A DNA stretch of 64,000 nt from Flavobacteriales bacterium (GTDB taxonomy: Bacteria; Bacteroidota; Bacteroidia; Flavobacteriales_E; Vicingaceae): NCBI GenBank assembly GCA_020635795.1, contig JACJZD010000003.1, forward strand, positions 124,001-188,000, read 5' to 3'. A program made the translations under genes and the position numbers. Below the pieces are notes generated by a model. It was not told where the DNA came from. It ran no database searches and worked only from the letters and a program-made list of their open reading frames with translations. Shown one piece after another: positions 43,382 to 51,233 of this stretch; within the stretch, counting starts at the first letter, position 1; every line of letters begins with the position of its first letter.

Positions 43382-44977
43382 CTAAATATCAAAATACTGA
43401 TTAATCAACGCAGTTTTAATACCGAAAGTTATCCAGTTTGATGATTCGTTAGTGTAGTTGTTTTTATAAGTTCGGTTGTTAACTCCCAGCTGAATAATGG
43501 TTTGCATTTTTGGGTTTAATACAAAAGATACTTTTAAGGAATTATTGATAATAGAAGTATTGATTCCTCCACCAGTTTGATACCCATATTCTTTTTCGCG
43601 GTTGTTGTATGGTTGGTAAATATCTTGACCAACACTAAACAAGTTACTATCTAATCCAAGTTTTGCATAGGTGCTCATGGCTTCAAAAATCCAACGTTTT
43701 TTGTGGTAAGAAATTCCACCAATTACTTCTTTAAAATTAGCACCTAATGGGTGAGCTAAAGGCGAATTGTAATGTCCATAATTTTGTAAGGTATTTAACG
43801 AACTTGGTTGTTCAAAATAACTGTAAGTAAACGGACGAGCAGTGTTGTATTCCATTTGTATTTTTAAACCATTTAACCCAAAAACATCGTAAGCTTTTAA
43901 ACCAACTTGGTAAGCATATTTGTTCGCCCACCAACCTCTATTTGCTTTAAGTTCAGCAAGTAAAAATTCATCAAACAACAATTGTCCGTATAAAATATTT
44001 TTCTTTTTAATTTTCATTTTTAAACTACCTCCTAAAAGTGCGTTATCTGCCGAACCTTGATGGTATTCAACTGGACGCAAGAATAAAATGGGGTTAAGGT
44101 AGCTTATCTCATAACCTCTGTAATAACTATCTTCCTGAGCTTGAAAAACAATACTCTCGAAAAAACCAATGTTTAACCATTTAGTAGCATTGTAACTCAA
44201 ATAATGTATAGTCGAAAATTTTTGTTGAAAATCGTTAAAATTAGAACCAGATCGAATGTCTTGAAAGTTGGTGTACAACGCCATGTATTTGATTTTCCAA
44301 ATGTTTGCCGTAGCTTTAAAATAAGGGTAGCTATTGGCATAATCAGACATAAACAACGATCGATATCCATCACCAATGGAATTTTTACCCATTCCTGCTT
44401 GAAAAGTAAATACATCGTCGGCAGTAAAGGTTAAGTTACCCTGAAAATACATGGCTTGTTGGTTAGTGGTATAACCATAGCCTTGTCCAGCATTTTTTGC
44501 TTTTAGTAAATAATCAATGTGCAAAGGGTATTGCGAATTGTCAGCCAAAAAATCAAACTCACCACTCCATTTGGTTTTATAACTCGATTTTAAACTCAAT
44601 CCAAAAGCAGTTTCACTTAATGTTAAATCCCGATTTGATGTTTTTTCTAAACCTCCTCCAATGTTCATTATAGGGTTAATGAATAAACTAAAATGTTCAG
44701 ATTTTGACGATACTAAATTCTCATTAACGATGATATTGATTAATGATGAATTCGAATTGATTTGAAGGTTGTTCAAAAACGTATCTGTCGAAAAAACAGT
44801 ATTAACCTCTTTTGTAGAGAAGGGTTTTATTCCACTGTGAAAATTAGTTGATGTATCTAAACTTGAAATATACAACTGTTCAAAGGTACGGTGGTTCGTA
44901 AGATTGAAGTTTTGAGCAATTCCAATTGTTGATAGGAGTAGCAAAACAAAAGCTAATATGTATGGTGTTGTTTTAAT
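43382..44977 (-). CDS. RemB/Wzi-like outer-membrane beta-barrel protein (1)
   Basis: From the TTG at 44944 the frame gives 520 residues but only a stub signal peptide (LLLLSTIGIAQ). In frame upstream it continues as KTTPYILAFVLLLLSTIGIAQ, a proper signal, with no ATG/GTG/TTG. The only candidate before the previous gene's stop is ATT at 44977-44975. I therefore extend to 44977, with low confidence in the start. The mature protein shares with its paralogue at 46035 the motifs GDGYRSLFMSDYANSYPYFKA, cut here as GDGYRS...YPY, and HYNSPLAHPLG. It resembles Wzi/RemB-type 16- to 18-strand barrels linked to surface polysaccharide or gliding. Confidence 0.72.
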   Translation of the reverse strand: MKTTPYILAFVLLLLSTIGIAQNFNLTNHRTFEQLYISSLDTSTNFHSGIKPFSTKEVNTVFSTDTFLNNLQINSNSSLINIIVNENLVSSKSEHFSLFINPIMNIGGGLEKTSNRDLTLSETAFGLSLKSSYKTKWSGEFDFLADNSQYPLHIDYLLKAKNAGQGYGYTTNQQAMYFQGNLTFTADDVFTFQAGMGKNSIGDGYRSLFMSDYANSYPYFKATANIWKIKYMALYTNFQDIRSGSNFNDFQQKFSTIHYLSYNATKWLNIGFFESIVFQAQEDSYYRGYEISYLNPILFLRPVEYHQGSADNALLGGSLKMKIKKKNILYGQLLFDEFLLAELKANRGWWANKYAYQVGLKAYDVFGLNGLKIQMEYNTARPFTYSYFEQPSSLNTLQNYGHYNSPLAHPLGANFKEVIGGISYHKKRWIFEAMSTYAKLGLDSNLFSVGQDIYQPYNNREKEYGYQTGGGINTSIINNSLKVSFVLNPKMQTIIQLGVNNRTYKNNYTNESSNWITFGIKTALINQYFDI

Positions 44978-46025
44978 TTTTTTTCTTTTTTAATGAAATA
45001 AAAAACGGTATTTGGACAGCAACTAACACGCTTGCCATAATAACAATAAATGAATAACTTGGGTTGAACGGTCTTGCTAAAACACAAGCCCCAACCACCA
45101 ATAAACTAAATAGGTAAATAATAATTACGGTTTGTTTATGTGATAACCCTAAATCTAATAAACGGTGGTGCAAATGGTTTCTGTCGGCAGTGAATGGAGA
45201 AACACCTTTTAAAATACGTAAAGTAAACACTCTAATGGTATCCACTAAGGGATAAACCAAAATAGACATGGCTAAAATAGGTTTTGAAATACCTTTAATG
45301 ACTAATGGTAATTCTTTTTGAGCATCAAACTCTACCAATTCTATGGCTAACGCTGCAAATAAAAATCCAATGGTAAGCGAACCCGAATCGCCCATAAATA
45401 TTTTTGCAGGACTGAAATTAAACCGTAAAAAGCCAAATAAGCCTCCAGCTAATGAAAACGACAATACTGCATAAACAAAATCGCCAGCAAAATAAAACCA
45501 AGCTCCAAAAATTGATGCAGAAATTAACCCTACTCCAGCTGCTAAGCCATCAACACCATCAATTAAATTAAAAGCATTTATTATAACGATATAAGTAAAG
45601 ACAGATAATAATATTCCTGCCCAATCAGGTATTTCACGAACGCCAAATAAGCCGTGAAGACTTGTCAATCGAACATCTGCCATTAACACCATAATAAATG
45701 CAACAGCAATGTGTGCGGCTAATTTTTTTGAGGGAGCTGTGCCAATAATATCATCTTTCATGCCCACAAAAAACATGATTAATAGGCAAGGTACAATGTA
45801 TTTGATAATACCCATTTCGTTAGTTGGAAACCACAATAAAAATGAAAAAAGTGTACCAGCAAAAATCATCATACCACCCATTAATGGAACAACTCGGGTA
45901 TGAATTTTTCGTTCTTCGCTTGGTTCATCAAACAATCGTTTTTTTATTGCTACAGTAATAAATGAAGGCGTAGATAGCAACACTATAATAAACGAAGTGA
46001 TAAATGGTAAGACTAGTATATCCAT
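44973..46025 (-). CDS. WecA/TagO-type polyprenyl-phosphate sugar-1-phosphate transferase
   Basis: 350 residues, about ten membrane helices. Family motifs: PLMGGMMIFAG, the metal-binding KDDIIGT, NAFNLIDGVDGLAAGVGLI, FMGDSGSLTIGF and the basic DRNHLHHRLLDLG loop. It transfers a HexNAc-1-phosphate from its UDP form to undecaprenyl phosphate, starting a surface polysaccharide. The sugar cannot be read from sequence. It lies between two paralogous RemB/Wzi-like barrel genes in the same transcription direction (9-bp gap upstream, overlap downstream), suggesting a shared polysaccharide pathway. Confidence 0.9.
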   Translation of the reverse strand: MDILVLPFITSFIIVLLSTPSFITVAIKKRLFDEPSEERKIHTRVVPLMGGMMIFAGTLFSFLLWFPTNEMGIIKYIVPCLLIMFFVGMKDDIIGTAPSKKLAAHIAVAFIMVLMADVRLTSLHGLFGVREIPDWAGILLSVFTYIVIINAFNLIDGVDGLAAGVGLISASIFGAWFYFAGDFVYAVLSFSLAGGLFGFLRFNFSPAKIFMGDSGSLTIGFLFAALAIELVEFDAQKELPLVIKGISKPILAMSILVYPLVDTIRVFTLRILKGVSPFTADRNHLHHRLLDLGLSHKQTVIIIYLFSLLVVGACVLARPFNPSYSFIVIMASVLVAVQIPFFISLKKKKN

Positions 46026-46034
46026 GCTTTTTTA

Positions 46035-47645
46035 TTAAAAATCAGTATATAAATTTCTTAAACTTGTTTGAATTGAAAAATACACATAATTGGTTTTTGA
46101 TGTAAAACTTTCAGTTTTTTCGGTTCTATTTGTTACTCCAATTAAAAACGATAAATTGTTTTTTGGATTGATTAAAAATCCTAAATGTGCTTGAAGTACA
46201 GTTAACTGAGCATCTTCGAAAGTTGGAGCATAAACATAATCGGCCATGTTAACCTTAATTTGAGTGAAATAACGCTTGTATTTGTAATTGATAATACCCA
46301 CAATTTCGTTAAAGTTATTTTCCATAGGGTGTGCTAATGGTTGGTTGTAGTGGTTGTAACCTTGATAATTATTCTCTTTTAAGGTATATGTTGCAGGTGC
46401 AACCGTATTTATTTCACCTTGTAGGGTTAAGTTTTTAATGGCATAAAAAGTTAACCCAGCTTGTAGACCCACTTGATTATCATCAACATTGCCATCATAA
46501 ACAACTTGGTTGTAAAGCACTGTTTTAAATGGTAATTTAATTTTTGTGTTTATACCAACAAGGCTATGATTTTTGTTGTTAAATCCAGTTGACAAAGTAT
46601 TTACAAAAGGCACGGGGTTTAATTGTAAAAGCTGAAAAGGTAATGTTCCAGTAGAATCTTCGGTTTGCCAAACGGTAGATTCAAACAAACCAATGTTTAA
46701 CCATTTTGTTGCCAGCCAATTTAAGTAATGTACCGACATGCTTTTTCGTTTAAACAACGATTCGGGAACAGAACCCTTAGGGCGTCGTTCTAAATTGGTT
46801 AAGTCGGCGTGTAATTTGGTGAACTGTAATTTGTCTTTTGCAAACAAAACCGTTGCTTTTAAATACGGATAATTGGTAGCTACATCAGAGAGTAATAATG
46901 AACGATAACCATCACCAATAAAATGTTTGTCGTTACCCAATTGAAAGTTAAAATGTTTCGAAGGAGAATAGGAAATGTAAGCTGAAGAATATGCGTAATC
47001 GAAACCAGTTTTTTTAAATTTTTTCACTCTACCTTGACCTGGCATTACATCAGTATTGTTTACAAAATTGTCTAGATAATTGGGTAAAAAAGATTGTGTT
47101 TCGAACAATGCAGTTTGGAAATAAAACTTTCGACCAATGTTTCCTTTTACCATTGCACCACGTGTATTTGTAGATATGCGTTGTTTGTTTGCACTTTTAT
47201 CTTCGGTATCTTCCCCAAATTCGAGATTTACAACTGGGTCAATGGTTAAATAAAAATTACCCGTATCGACAACTAAAAAGTTTTGATGAAAAAACGATTG
47301 GTTTAACCAGCCAAAAAAACGTTTAGGTTTTCCTTCTGATTTATTCACATAATTTAAATAATACTTTTTTTCAGAATCAGATAACCAAGTTAGTGAGTCG
47401 GTTGCACGAATTTGTGATTGAATAATGGGTTGAAAAGCAGTGTGGGTATTTGAATTAAACTCATTGAAAGCTTTATTGTTGATTAAATTAAATTCTCGAT
47501 TTAATAACAAATTTTGTTGTTGAGCAAATCCACAAACAGAAAAAAATAAAAAGATAAAAACAAGAGCCTCCCCAACCCCTCTGAAGGAGGGGCTACTTCC
47601 AGACTCAATAGTTAGTAGTCTATTTTTTAAAATGTTCTTACTCAA
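46035..47645 (-). CDS. RemB/Wzi-like outer-membrane beta-barrel protein (2)
   Basis: 536 residues from a TTG start. The signal peptide core VFIFLFFSVCGFAQ (about 29-42) is preceded by an unusually long N-region, part of which (about 16-27, including SPSFRGVGEA) is encoded by a G/C-rich repeat at 47566-47600. No ATG or GTG exists in frame before the core. The mature part is a beta-barrel with GDGYRSLLLSDVATNYPYLK, TKWLNIGLFESTVW and HYNQPLAHPMENNFNE, shared with the gene at 43382. The repeat may have replaced the original start. Expression is therefore uncertain, but the body is intact. Confidence 0.8.
   Translation of the reverse strand: MSKNILKNRLLTIESGSSPSFRGVGEALVFIFLFFSVCGFAQQQNLLLNREFNLINNKAFNEFNSNTHTAFQPIIQSQIRATDSLTWLSDSEKKYYLNYVNKSEGKPKRFFGWLNQSFFHQNFLVVDTGNFYLTIDPVVNLEFGEDTEDKSANKQRISTNTRGAMVKGNIGRKFYFQTALFETQSFLPNYLDNFVNNTDVMPGQGRVKKFKKTGFDYAYSSAYISYSPSKHFNFQLGNDKHFIGDGYRSLLLSDVATNYPYLKATVLFAKDKLQFTKLHADLTNLERRPKGSVPESLFKRKSMSVHYLNWLATKWLNIGLFESTVWQTEDSTGTLPFQLLQLNPVPFVNTLSTGFNNKNHSLVGINTKIKLPFKTVLYNQVVYDGNVDDNQVGLQAGLTFYAIKNLTLQGEINTVAPATYTLKENNYQGYNHYNQPLAHPMENNFNEIVGIINYKYKRYFTQIKVNMADYVYAPTFEDAQLTVLQAHLGFLINPKNNLSFLIGVTNRTEKTESFTSKTNYVYFSIQTSLRNLYTDF
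47566..47600. repeat. G/C-rich palindromic repeat in the signal-peptide coding region
   Basis: GCCTCCCCAACCCCTCTGAA then GGAGGGGCTACTTCC. It encodes residues about 16-27 of the barrel protein and is a member of the family at 43351 and 47696. Confidence 0.75.
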
Positions 47646-47662
47646 TTCTTTTAATTAGTTAT

Positions 47663-47691
47663 CACCCTCCTCAATCCTCCCTCAAGGGAGG
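47663..47691. repeat. G/C-rich palindromic repeat, intergenic copy
   Basis: CACCCTCCTCAATCCTCCCT then CAAGGGAGG. CCTCCCTcaAGGGAGG is a perfect short hairpin. Confidence 0.7.
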
Positions 47692-47695
47692 AAAT

Positions 47696-47725
47696 CTCCC
47701 CTCCTTTGGAGGGGTTGGGGGAGGC
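47696..47725. repeat. G/C-rich palindromic repeat, intergenic copy adjoining the DUF255 gene
   Basis: CCCCTCC-ttt-GGAGGGG followed by TTGGGGGAGGC. Adjacent to the stop codon region of the DUF255 gene on the minus strand, it may also attenuate transcription into the barrel gene. Confidence 0.72.
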
Positions 47726-47727
47726 TT

Positions 47728-49839
47728 TTACTTCATTTGTTTCAACGCTTCCTCAACAGTTTCAACCGGTTTTTGACATGCTTTATTGTAACATACGTAT
47801 ATCATGGTTTTTCCGTTGGTTTGCTTTTCTTGCAGTAAAGGTAAATTACTTTTTTTAATACTGCCAACAATTATTTTATTTGGGATGTATTGACGGTAAA
47901 ATTTGTTTCTTTTTTTCAAAGAATTGTCGCCACTTATTGCAATTTCGTAAAATGGTTTAACCTGATTTAACAATAAACTCGCCCAATTGGAATATCCTGA
48001 AACATATTTTGGAATTTCTGCTTCAATGTTTTTAAGCATTTGAGTCGATTTTTTGGTATAATCTTCGTTTTTGAAATACAAGCCCAACATAAACAAACCT
48101 TTTGCAATACTAGAGTTTGAGGCTGGAATAACATTGTCGGAAAGTTCCATTTTACGTGCAATTAATCCTTTTGCTTCATCAGAAGTAAAGAAGAAAAATC
48201 CTGTTTCCTTATCGTAAAAATGAATGATGCTATAATCCATTAATTGTTTAGCAAGCATTAACCATTTTTCATCAAAAGTTGCTTCGTACAAAGCTACAAA
48301 TGCTTCTATGGTAAAGGAGTAATCTTCTAAATAACCATTCAAATTACTAACTCCATTTTTGTAGTTATGATTTAAACCACCATCTTTTCTAATTTGAGTA
48401 TTGGTAATAAATGTGGCATTTTTTATGGCTGTATTTAAGAATTCTTCTTCACCAAAAGTGTTGTAGGCATCTACATAACCTTTCAGCATTAAGGCATTCC
48501 ATGAAGTTAGTGTTTTGTCGTCTAAACCTGGACGAATTCTTTTGCTTCGAGTTTCTAATAATAAGGTATTGATAGTTCCTATTTTCTTGTTTAATTCTTC
48601 AACAGAAATCTTAAACTTTTTGGCAATAGCCTCATCATTTTCTTTCCTCAATAGAATATAATGTCCTTCCCATTTTCCATCGTAATTTACATTGTAATAA
48701 GTTTCTACTAAAGAAAAATCATCTTTTAATAAAGTTTCTAATTCTTCTTTGCTCCAAACATAAAATTTACCTTCTTCACCTTCACTATCAGCGTCTAAAG
48801 CTGAATAAAAAGCTCCATTTTTTGCAGTCATTTCTCGCTCAACAAAAGCTAAACTTTGGTAAACCACGTGTTTGTATAATGGATTTTTGTGTAGTTGGTA
48901 AGCTTTTGCATACAGCGATACCAGTTGTGCATTGTCGTACAACATTTTTTCAAAATGAGGAGCTTTCCAATAACTATCGGTTGAATAACGTGCAAAACCA
49001 CCACCAATTTGGTCGTAAATTCCACCATAAGCCATTTTGGTTAATGTTAAATCCACAAAAGCTAAAATATCGTTGCTTTTGGTGTGGTAGTAATAATCTA
49101 ACAAAAACTCGTAATTGTTTGGTAACGGGAATTTTGGTGCTCGGTTCGTTCCTCCTTCGGTAAAATCAAAATTGGTTTTAAAACGGTTTACAGCAACATC
49201 CAGTACATCCATATTAAAAGGATTGTTGTGTGTGATTTTTGGTAGAATTTCGCTGGTTTTTACACCTTTGGTTAATTCAGCAGCGTAGTCAATCACTTTT
49301 TGCGGATTGTTGGTGAATTCTTCAGCAATGGCTTCTAAAATATGTTTCCACTGACTAGTTTGGTAATAGGTACCACCATAAAATGGTTCTCCGTTTGGTA
49401 GTGCAAAACAATTCAGTGGCCAACCACCTTGTCCAGTCATTAACTGAACAGCATTCATGTAAATTTGGTCAATATCGGGGCGTTCCTCTCTATCTACTTT
49501 TATACAAACAAAATGTTGGTTCATAATTGCTGCAACTTCTTCGTTTTCGAACGATTCGTGCTCCATTACATGACACCAATGACAAGCAGAATAACCAATA
49601 CTAATCAACAATAATTTGTTTTCTTTTTTGGCTTTTTCTAAGGTTTCGTCGTTCCAAGCATACCAGTTTACTGGGTTGTGTACATGTTGCAACAAATAAG
49701 GGCTGGTTTCGTGAATTAATTCGTTGGTGTGTTTATGTGTAGTGGTATCTTTCATTAAGTTAGAGTTAGGTTTTGTGTCGGTGTTTTTGCAATGTGTAAA
49801 GGTAATAAGTACAAAAAAATAACAGCCGTATTTTATCAA
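47728..49839 (-). CDS. DUF255 thioredoxin-domain lipoprotein (YyaL/SPATA20 family)
   Basis: 703 residues. N-terminal lipoprotein signal with lipobox cysteine at residue 17 (FTHC). The thioredoxin-like domain follows, with the redox motif CHWC at 86-89 and DREERPDIDQIYM. The rest (about 190-690) is an (alpha/alpha)6 toroid seen in YyaL. The protein ends with a CYNKACQKPV pair of cysteines. The family is widespread from bacteria to humans, with an unproven disulfide or glycan-related role. Here a lipid anchor suggests a periplasmic site, unlike the cytosolic copies of most bacteria. Confidence 0.88.
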   Translation of the reverse strand: MIKYGCYFFVLITFTHCKNTDTKPNSNLMKDTTTHKHTNELIHETSPYLLQHVHNPVNWYAWNDETLEKAKKENKLLLISIGYSACHWCHVMEHESFENEEVAAIMNQHFVCIKVDREERPDIDQIYMNAVQLMTGQGGWPLNCFALPNGEPFYGGTYYQTSQWKHILEAIAEEFTNNPQKVIDYAAELTKGVKTSEILPKITHNNPFNMDVLDVAVNRFKTNFDFTEGGTNRAPKFPLPNNYEFLLDYYYHTKSNDILAFVDLTLTKMAYGGIYDQIGGGFARYSTDSYWKAPHFEKMLYDNAQLVSLYAKAYQLHKNPLYKHVVYQSLAFVEREMTAKNGAFYSALDADSEGEEGKFYVWSKEELETLLKDDFSLVETYYNVNYDGKWEGHYILLRKENDEAIAKKFKISVEELNKKIGTINTLLLETRSKRIRPGLDDKTLTSWNALMLKGYVDAYNTFGEEEFLNTAIKNATFITNTQIRKDGGLNHNYKNGVSNLNGYLEDYSFTIEAFVALYEATFDEKWLMLAKQLMDYSIIHFYDKETGFFFFTSDEAKGLIARKMELSDNVIPASNSSIAKGLFMLGLYFKNEDYTKKSTQMLKNIEAEIPKYVSGYSNWASLLLNQVKPFYEIAISGDNSLKKRNKFYRQYIPNKIIVGSIKKSNLPLLQEKQTNGKTMIYVCYNKACQKPVETVEEALKQMK

Positions 49840-49909
49840 AATGTATTTGGTTAGATGATTGACTAAATTAATGAAAACAATGTTGGGGGTAAAATGCTAT
49901 TTTTGGTAA

Positions 49910-50734
49910 ATGGTATGGTTTATTTTATTTCTATTTTTCTCTCCTCTAGGGTTTCTTTATGTGGCATATTTGATTTATGGTAAAAATGCTATACCAGCAT
50001 TTTATTACAATAAAATAAAATGGCAGAATTCTATTAGTAGAAGTGAGTACGATAGTTTAGATTTATTGTTAAGTAAGCAATTACATTTTTTTAAGAATTT
50101 ATCTCTAAATGGTAAGGCAAAGTTTATACATCGATTGAATCATTTTAAATATCAAAAACGATTTATTGGTGAGGATGGATGTGTTGTGACTGAGGAAATG
50201 AAAAATGTTATTTCAGGTGCTGCAATTCAGTTAACATTTGGTTTAGAGCATTATTTGATGGATAACATTAAAGGTTTTGTCATTTATCCAACAGTCTTTT
50301 ACAATAGAATTATTAACAAAAGATTAAGAGGAGGAACTCCACCAGAAGGCAATATGCAGTTGAGTTGGCAACATGTTGAACATGGTTTTATTTATCCTAG
50401 TGATAAATATAACTTGGCATTGCATGAGTTTGCTCACGCTTTAAAATTAACAATTAGTCATGCTGAAGAATTTGACATGAATTTTTACAAATATATTGAA
50501 GAGTGGGAAGCAGTAGGAGCAAGAGAATTTGACCAAATGAAAAGAAGTGACGATAATTTTTTAAGGGAGTATGCATCTGTAAATATGCATGAATTTTTTG
50601 CAGTTTGTGTAGAGCATTTTTTTGAAGTTCCAGAACAATTTGTATATAATTTACCGCATGTTTATTATCACATGTGTATCTTATTAAATATTGACCCATT
50701 AAACAAGACTAAAGATTACAGAGTTGAAAAATAA
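49910..50734 (+). CDS. MtfA-like zinc metallopeptidase
   Basis: 274 residues. An N-terminal membrane helix (about 1-22) is followed by an MtfA-type domain with the zinc motif HEFAH (His172, Glu173, His176) in a LALHEFAHALK context and a downstream glutamate in NMHEFFAVCVEHFFE. E. coli MtfA binds the repressor Mlc and has weak aminopeptidase activity. No mlc or sugar-PTS gene lies nearby, so that link should not be assumed. It is convergent with the LEA-type lipoprotein gene, the two stops abutting without spacing. Confidence 0.86.
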   Translation: MVWFILFLFFSPLGFLYVAYLIYGKNAIPAFYYNKIKWQNSISRSEYDSLDLLLSKQLHFFKNLSLNGKAKFIHRLNHFKYQKRFIGEDGCVVTEEMKNVISGAAIQLTFGLEHYLMDNIKGFVIYPTVFYNRIINKRLRGGTPPEGNMQLSWQHVEHGFIYPSDKYNLALHEFAHALKLTISHAEEFDMNFYKYIEEWEAVGAREFDQMKRSDDNFLREYASVNMHEFFAVCVEHFFEVPEQFVYNLPHVYYHMCILLNIDPLNKTKDYRVEK

Positions 50735-51190
50735 TTATTTATTCAACTTCACTCGTTCCTTAAAATCGACTGGGAAATTTTTACTGATGGATTTAGCTTT
50801 TGCTCTAATTTCTCCTTTCACTTGTAGTTCAATACTATCATCAAACATTAGTCCCAACAAGACAGGAATTGCACCACTAACAATGTCTTTTGTATCGGTA
50901 ATTATTGAAACGTGATGAACTTGATCTGACTTTTTTGGCAGCTCAATTTTCTCTTTAATTTTTGCTGTACCAATTTTTTTGTTTTTAATCATCAATTCTA
51001 AATCAGAATCGGTAATGCTTATTTTATAGTTGTTTGGGTTTACAATGTGCATATCAATACCAACTTCAATTTTTTTGGTGGTTAAATCTAACACTCGAAT
51101 ATTCGTTACTTCTAATATTTGAACATCTTCGTATTTAAAGCATGAAAAAAGTGATAGCATCAATACAAAAATTGAAAGATACTTCGACAA
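50735..51190 (-). CDS. LEA type 2-like lipoprotein
   Basis: The TTG at 51190 gives 151 residues beginning SKYLSIFVLMLSLFSC after the initiator, a compact lipoprotein signal with the lipobox cysteine about residue 17. The frame is open further upstream to 51280, within the 3' end of the peptidase gene. The mature part resembles LEA-2/WHy domains: EVTNIRVLDL, NNYKISITDSDLELMI and KIKEKIELPKKS. These beta-sandwich proteins are linked with membrane stress. The start codon lies in a repeat (51182-51203). Confidence 0.8.
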   Translation of the reverse strand: MSKYLSIFVLMLSLFSCFKYEDVQILEVTNIRVLDLTTKKIEVGIDMHIVNPNNYKISITDSDLELMIKNKKIGTAKIKEKIELPKKSDQVHHVSIITDTKDIVSGAIPVLLGLMFDDSIELQVKGEIRAKAKSISKNFPVDFKERVKLNK

Positions 51191-51203
51191 GCTCAGTATG
51201 ACA
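51182..51203. repeat. TTCGACAAGCTCAG-type repeat at the lipoprotein start
   Basis: CTTCGACAAGCTCAGTATGA then CA. This is a short repeat type I know to be widespread in Bacteroidota genomes. Here it supplies the TTG that best fits the start of the downstream lipoprotein. Confidence 0.6.
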
Positions 51204-51233
51204 GATGGATAAACCTTTTTTGACACAAGTAAA

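Noticed and set aside
44204..44434. Frames antisense to the barrel gene at 43382
   Set aside because: Overlaps an intact long coding sequence on the other strand with signal peptide and family motifs. Shadow frame.
49910..50734. MtfA as regulator of a sugar PTS through Mlc
   Set aside because: No mlc or PTS gene is present nearby. Only the peptidase fold is supported.
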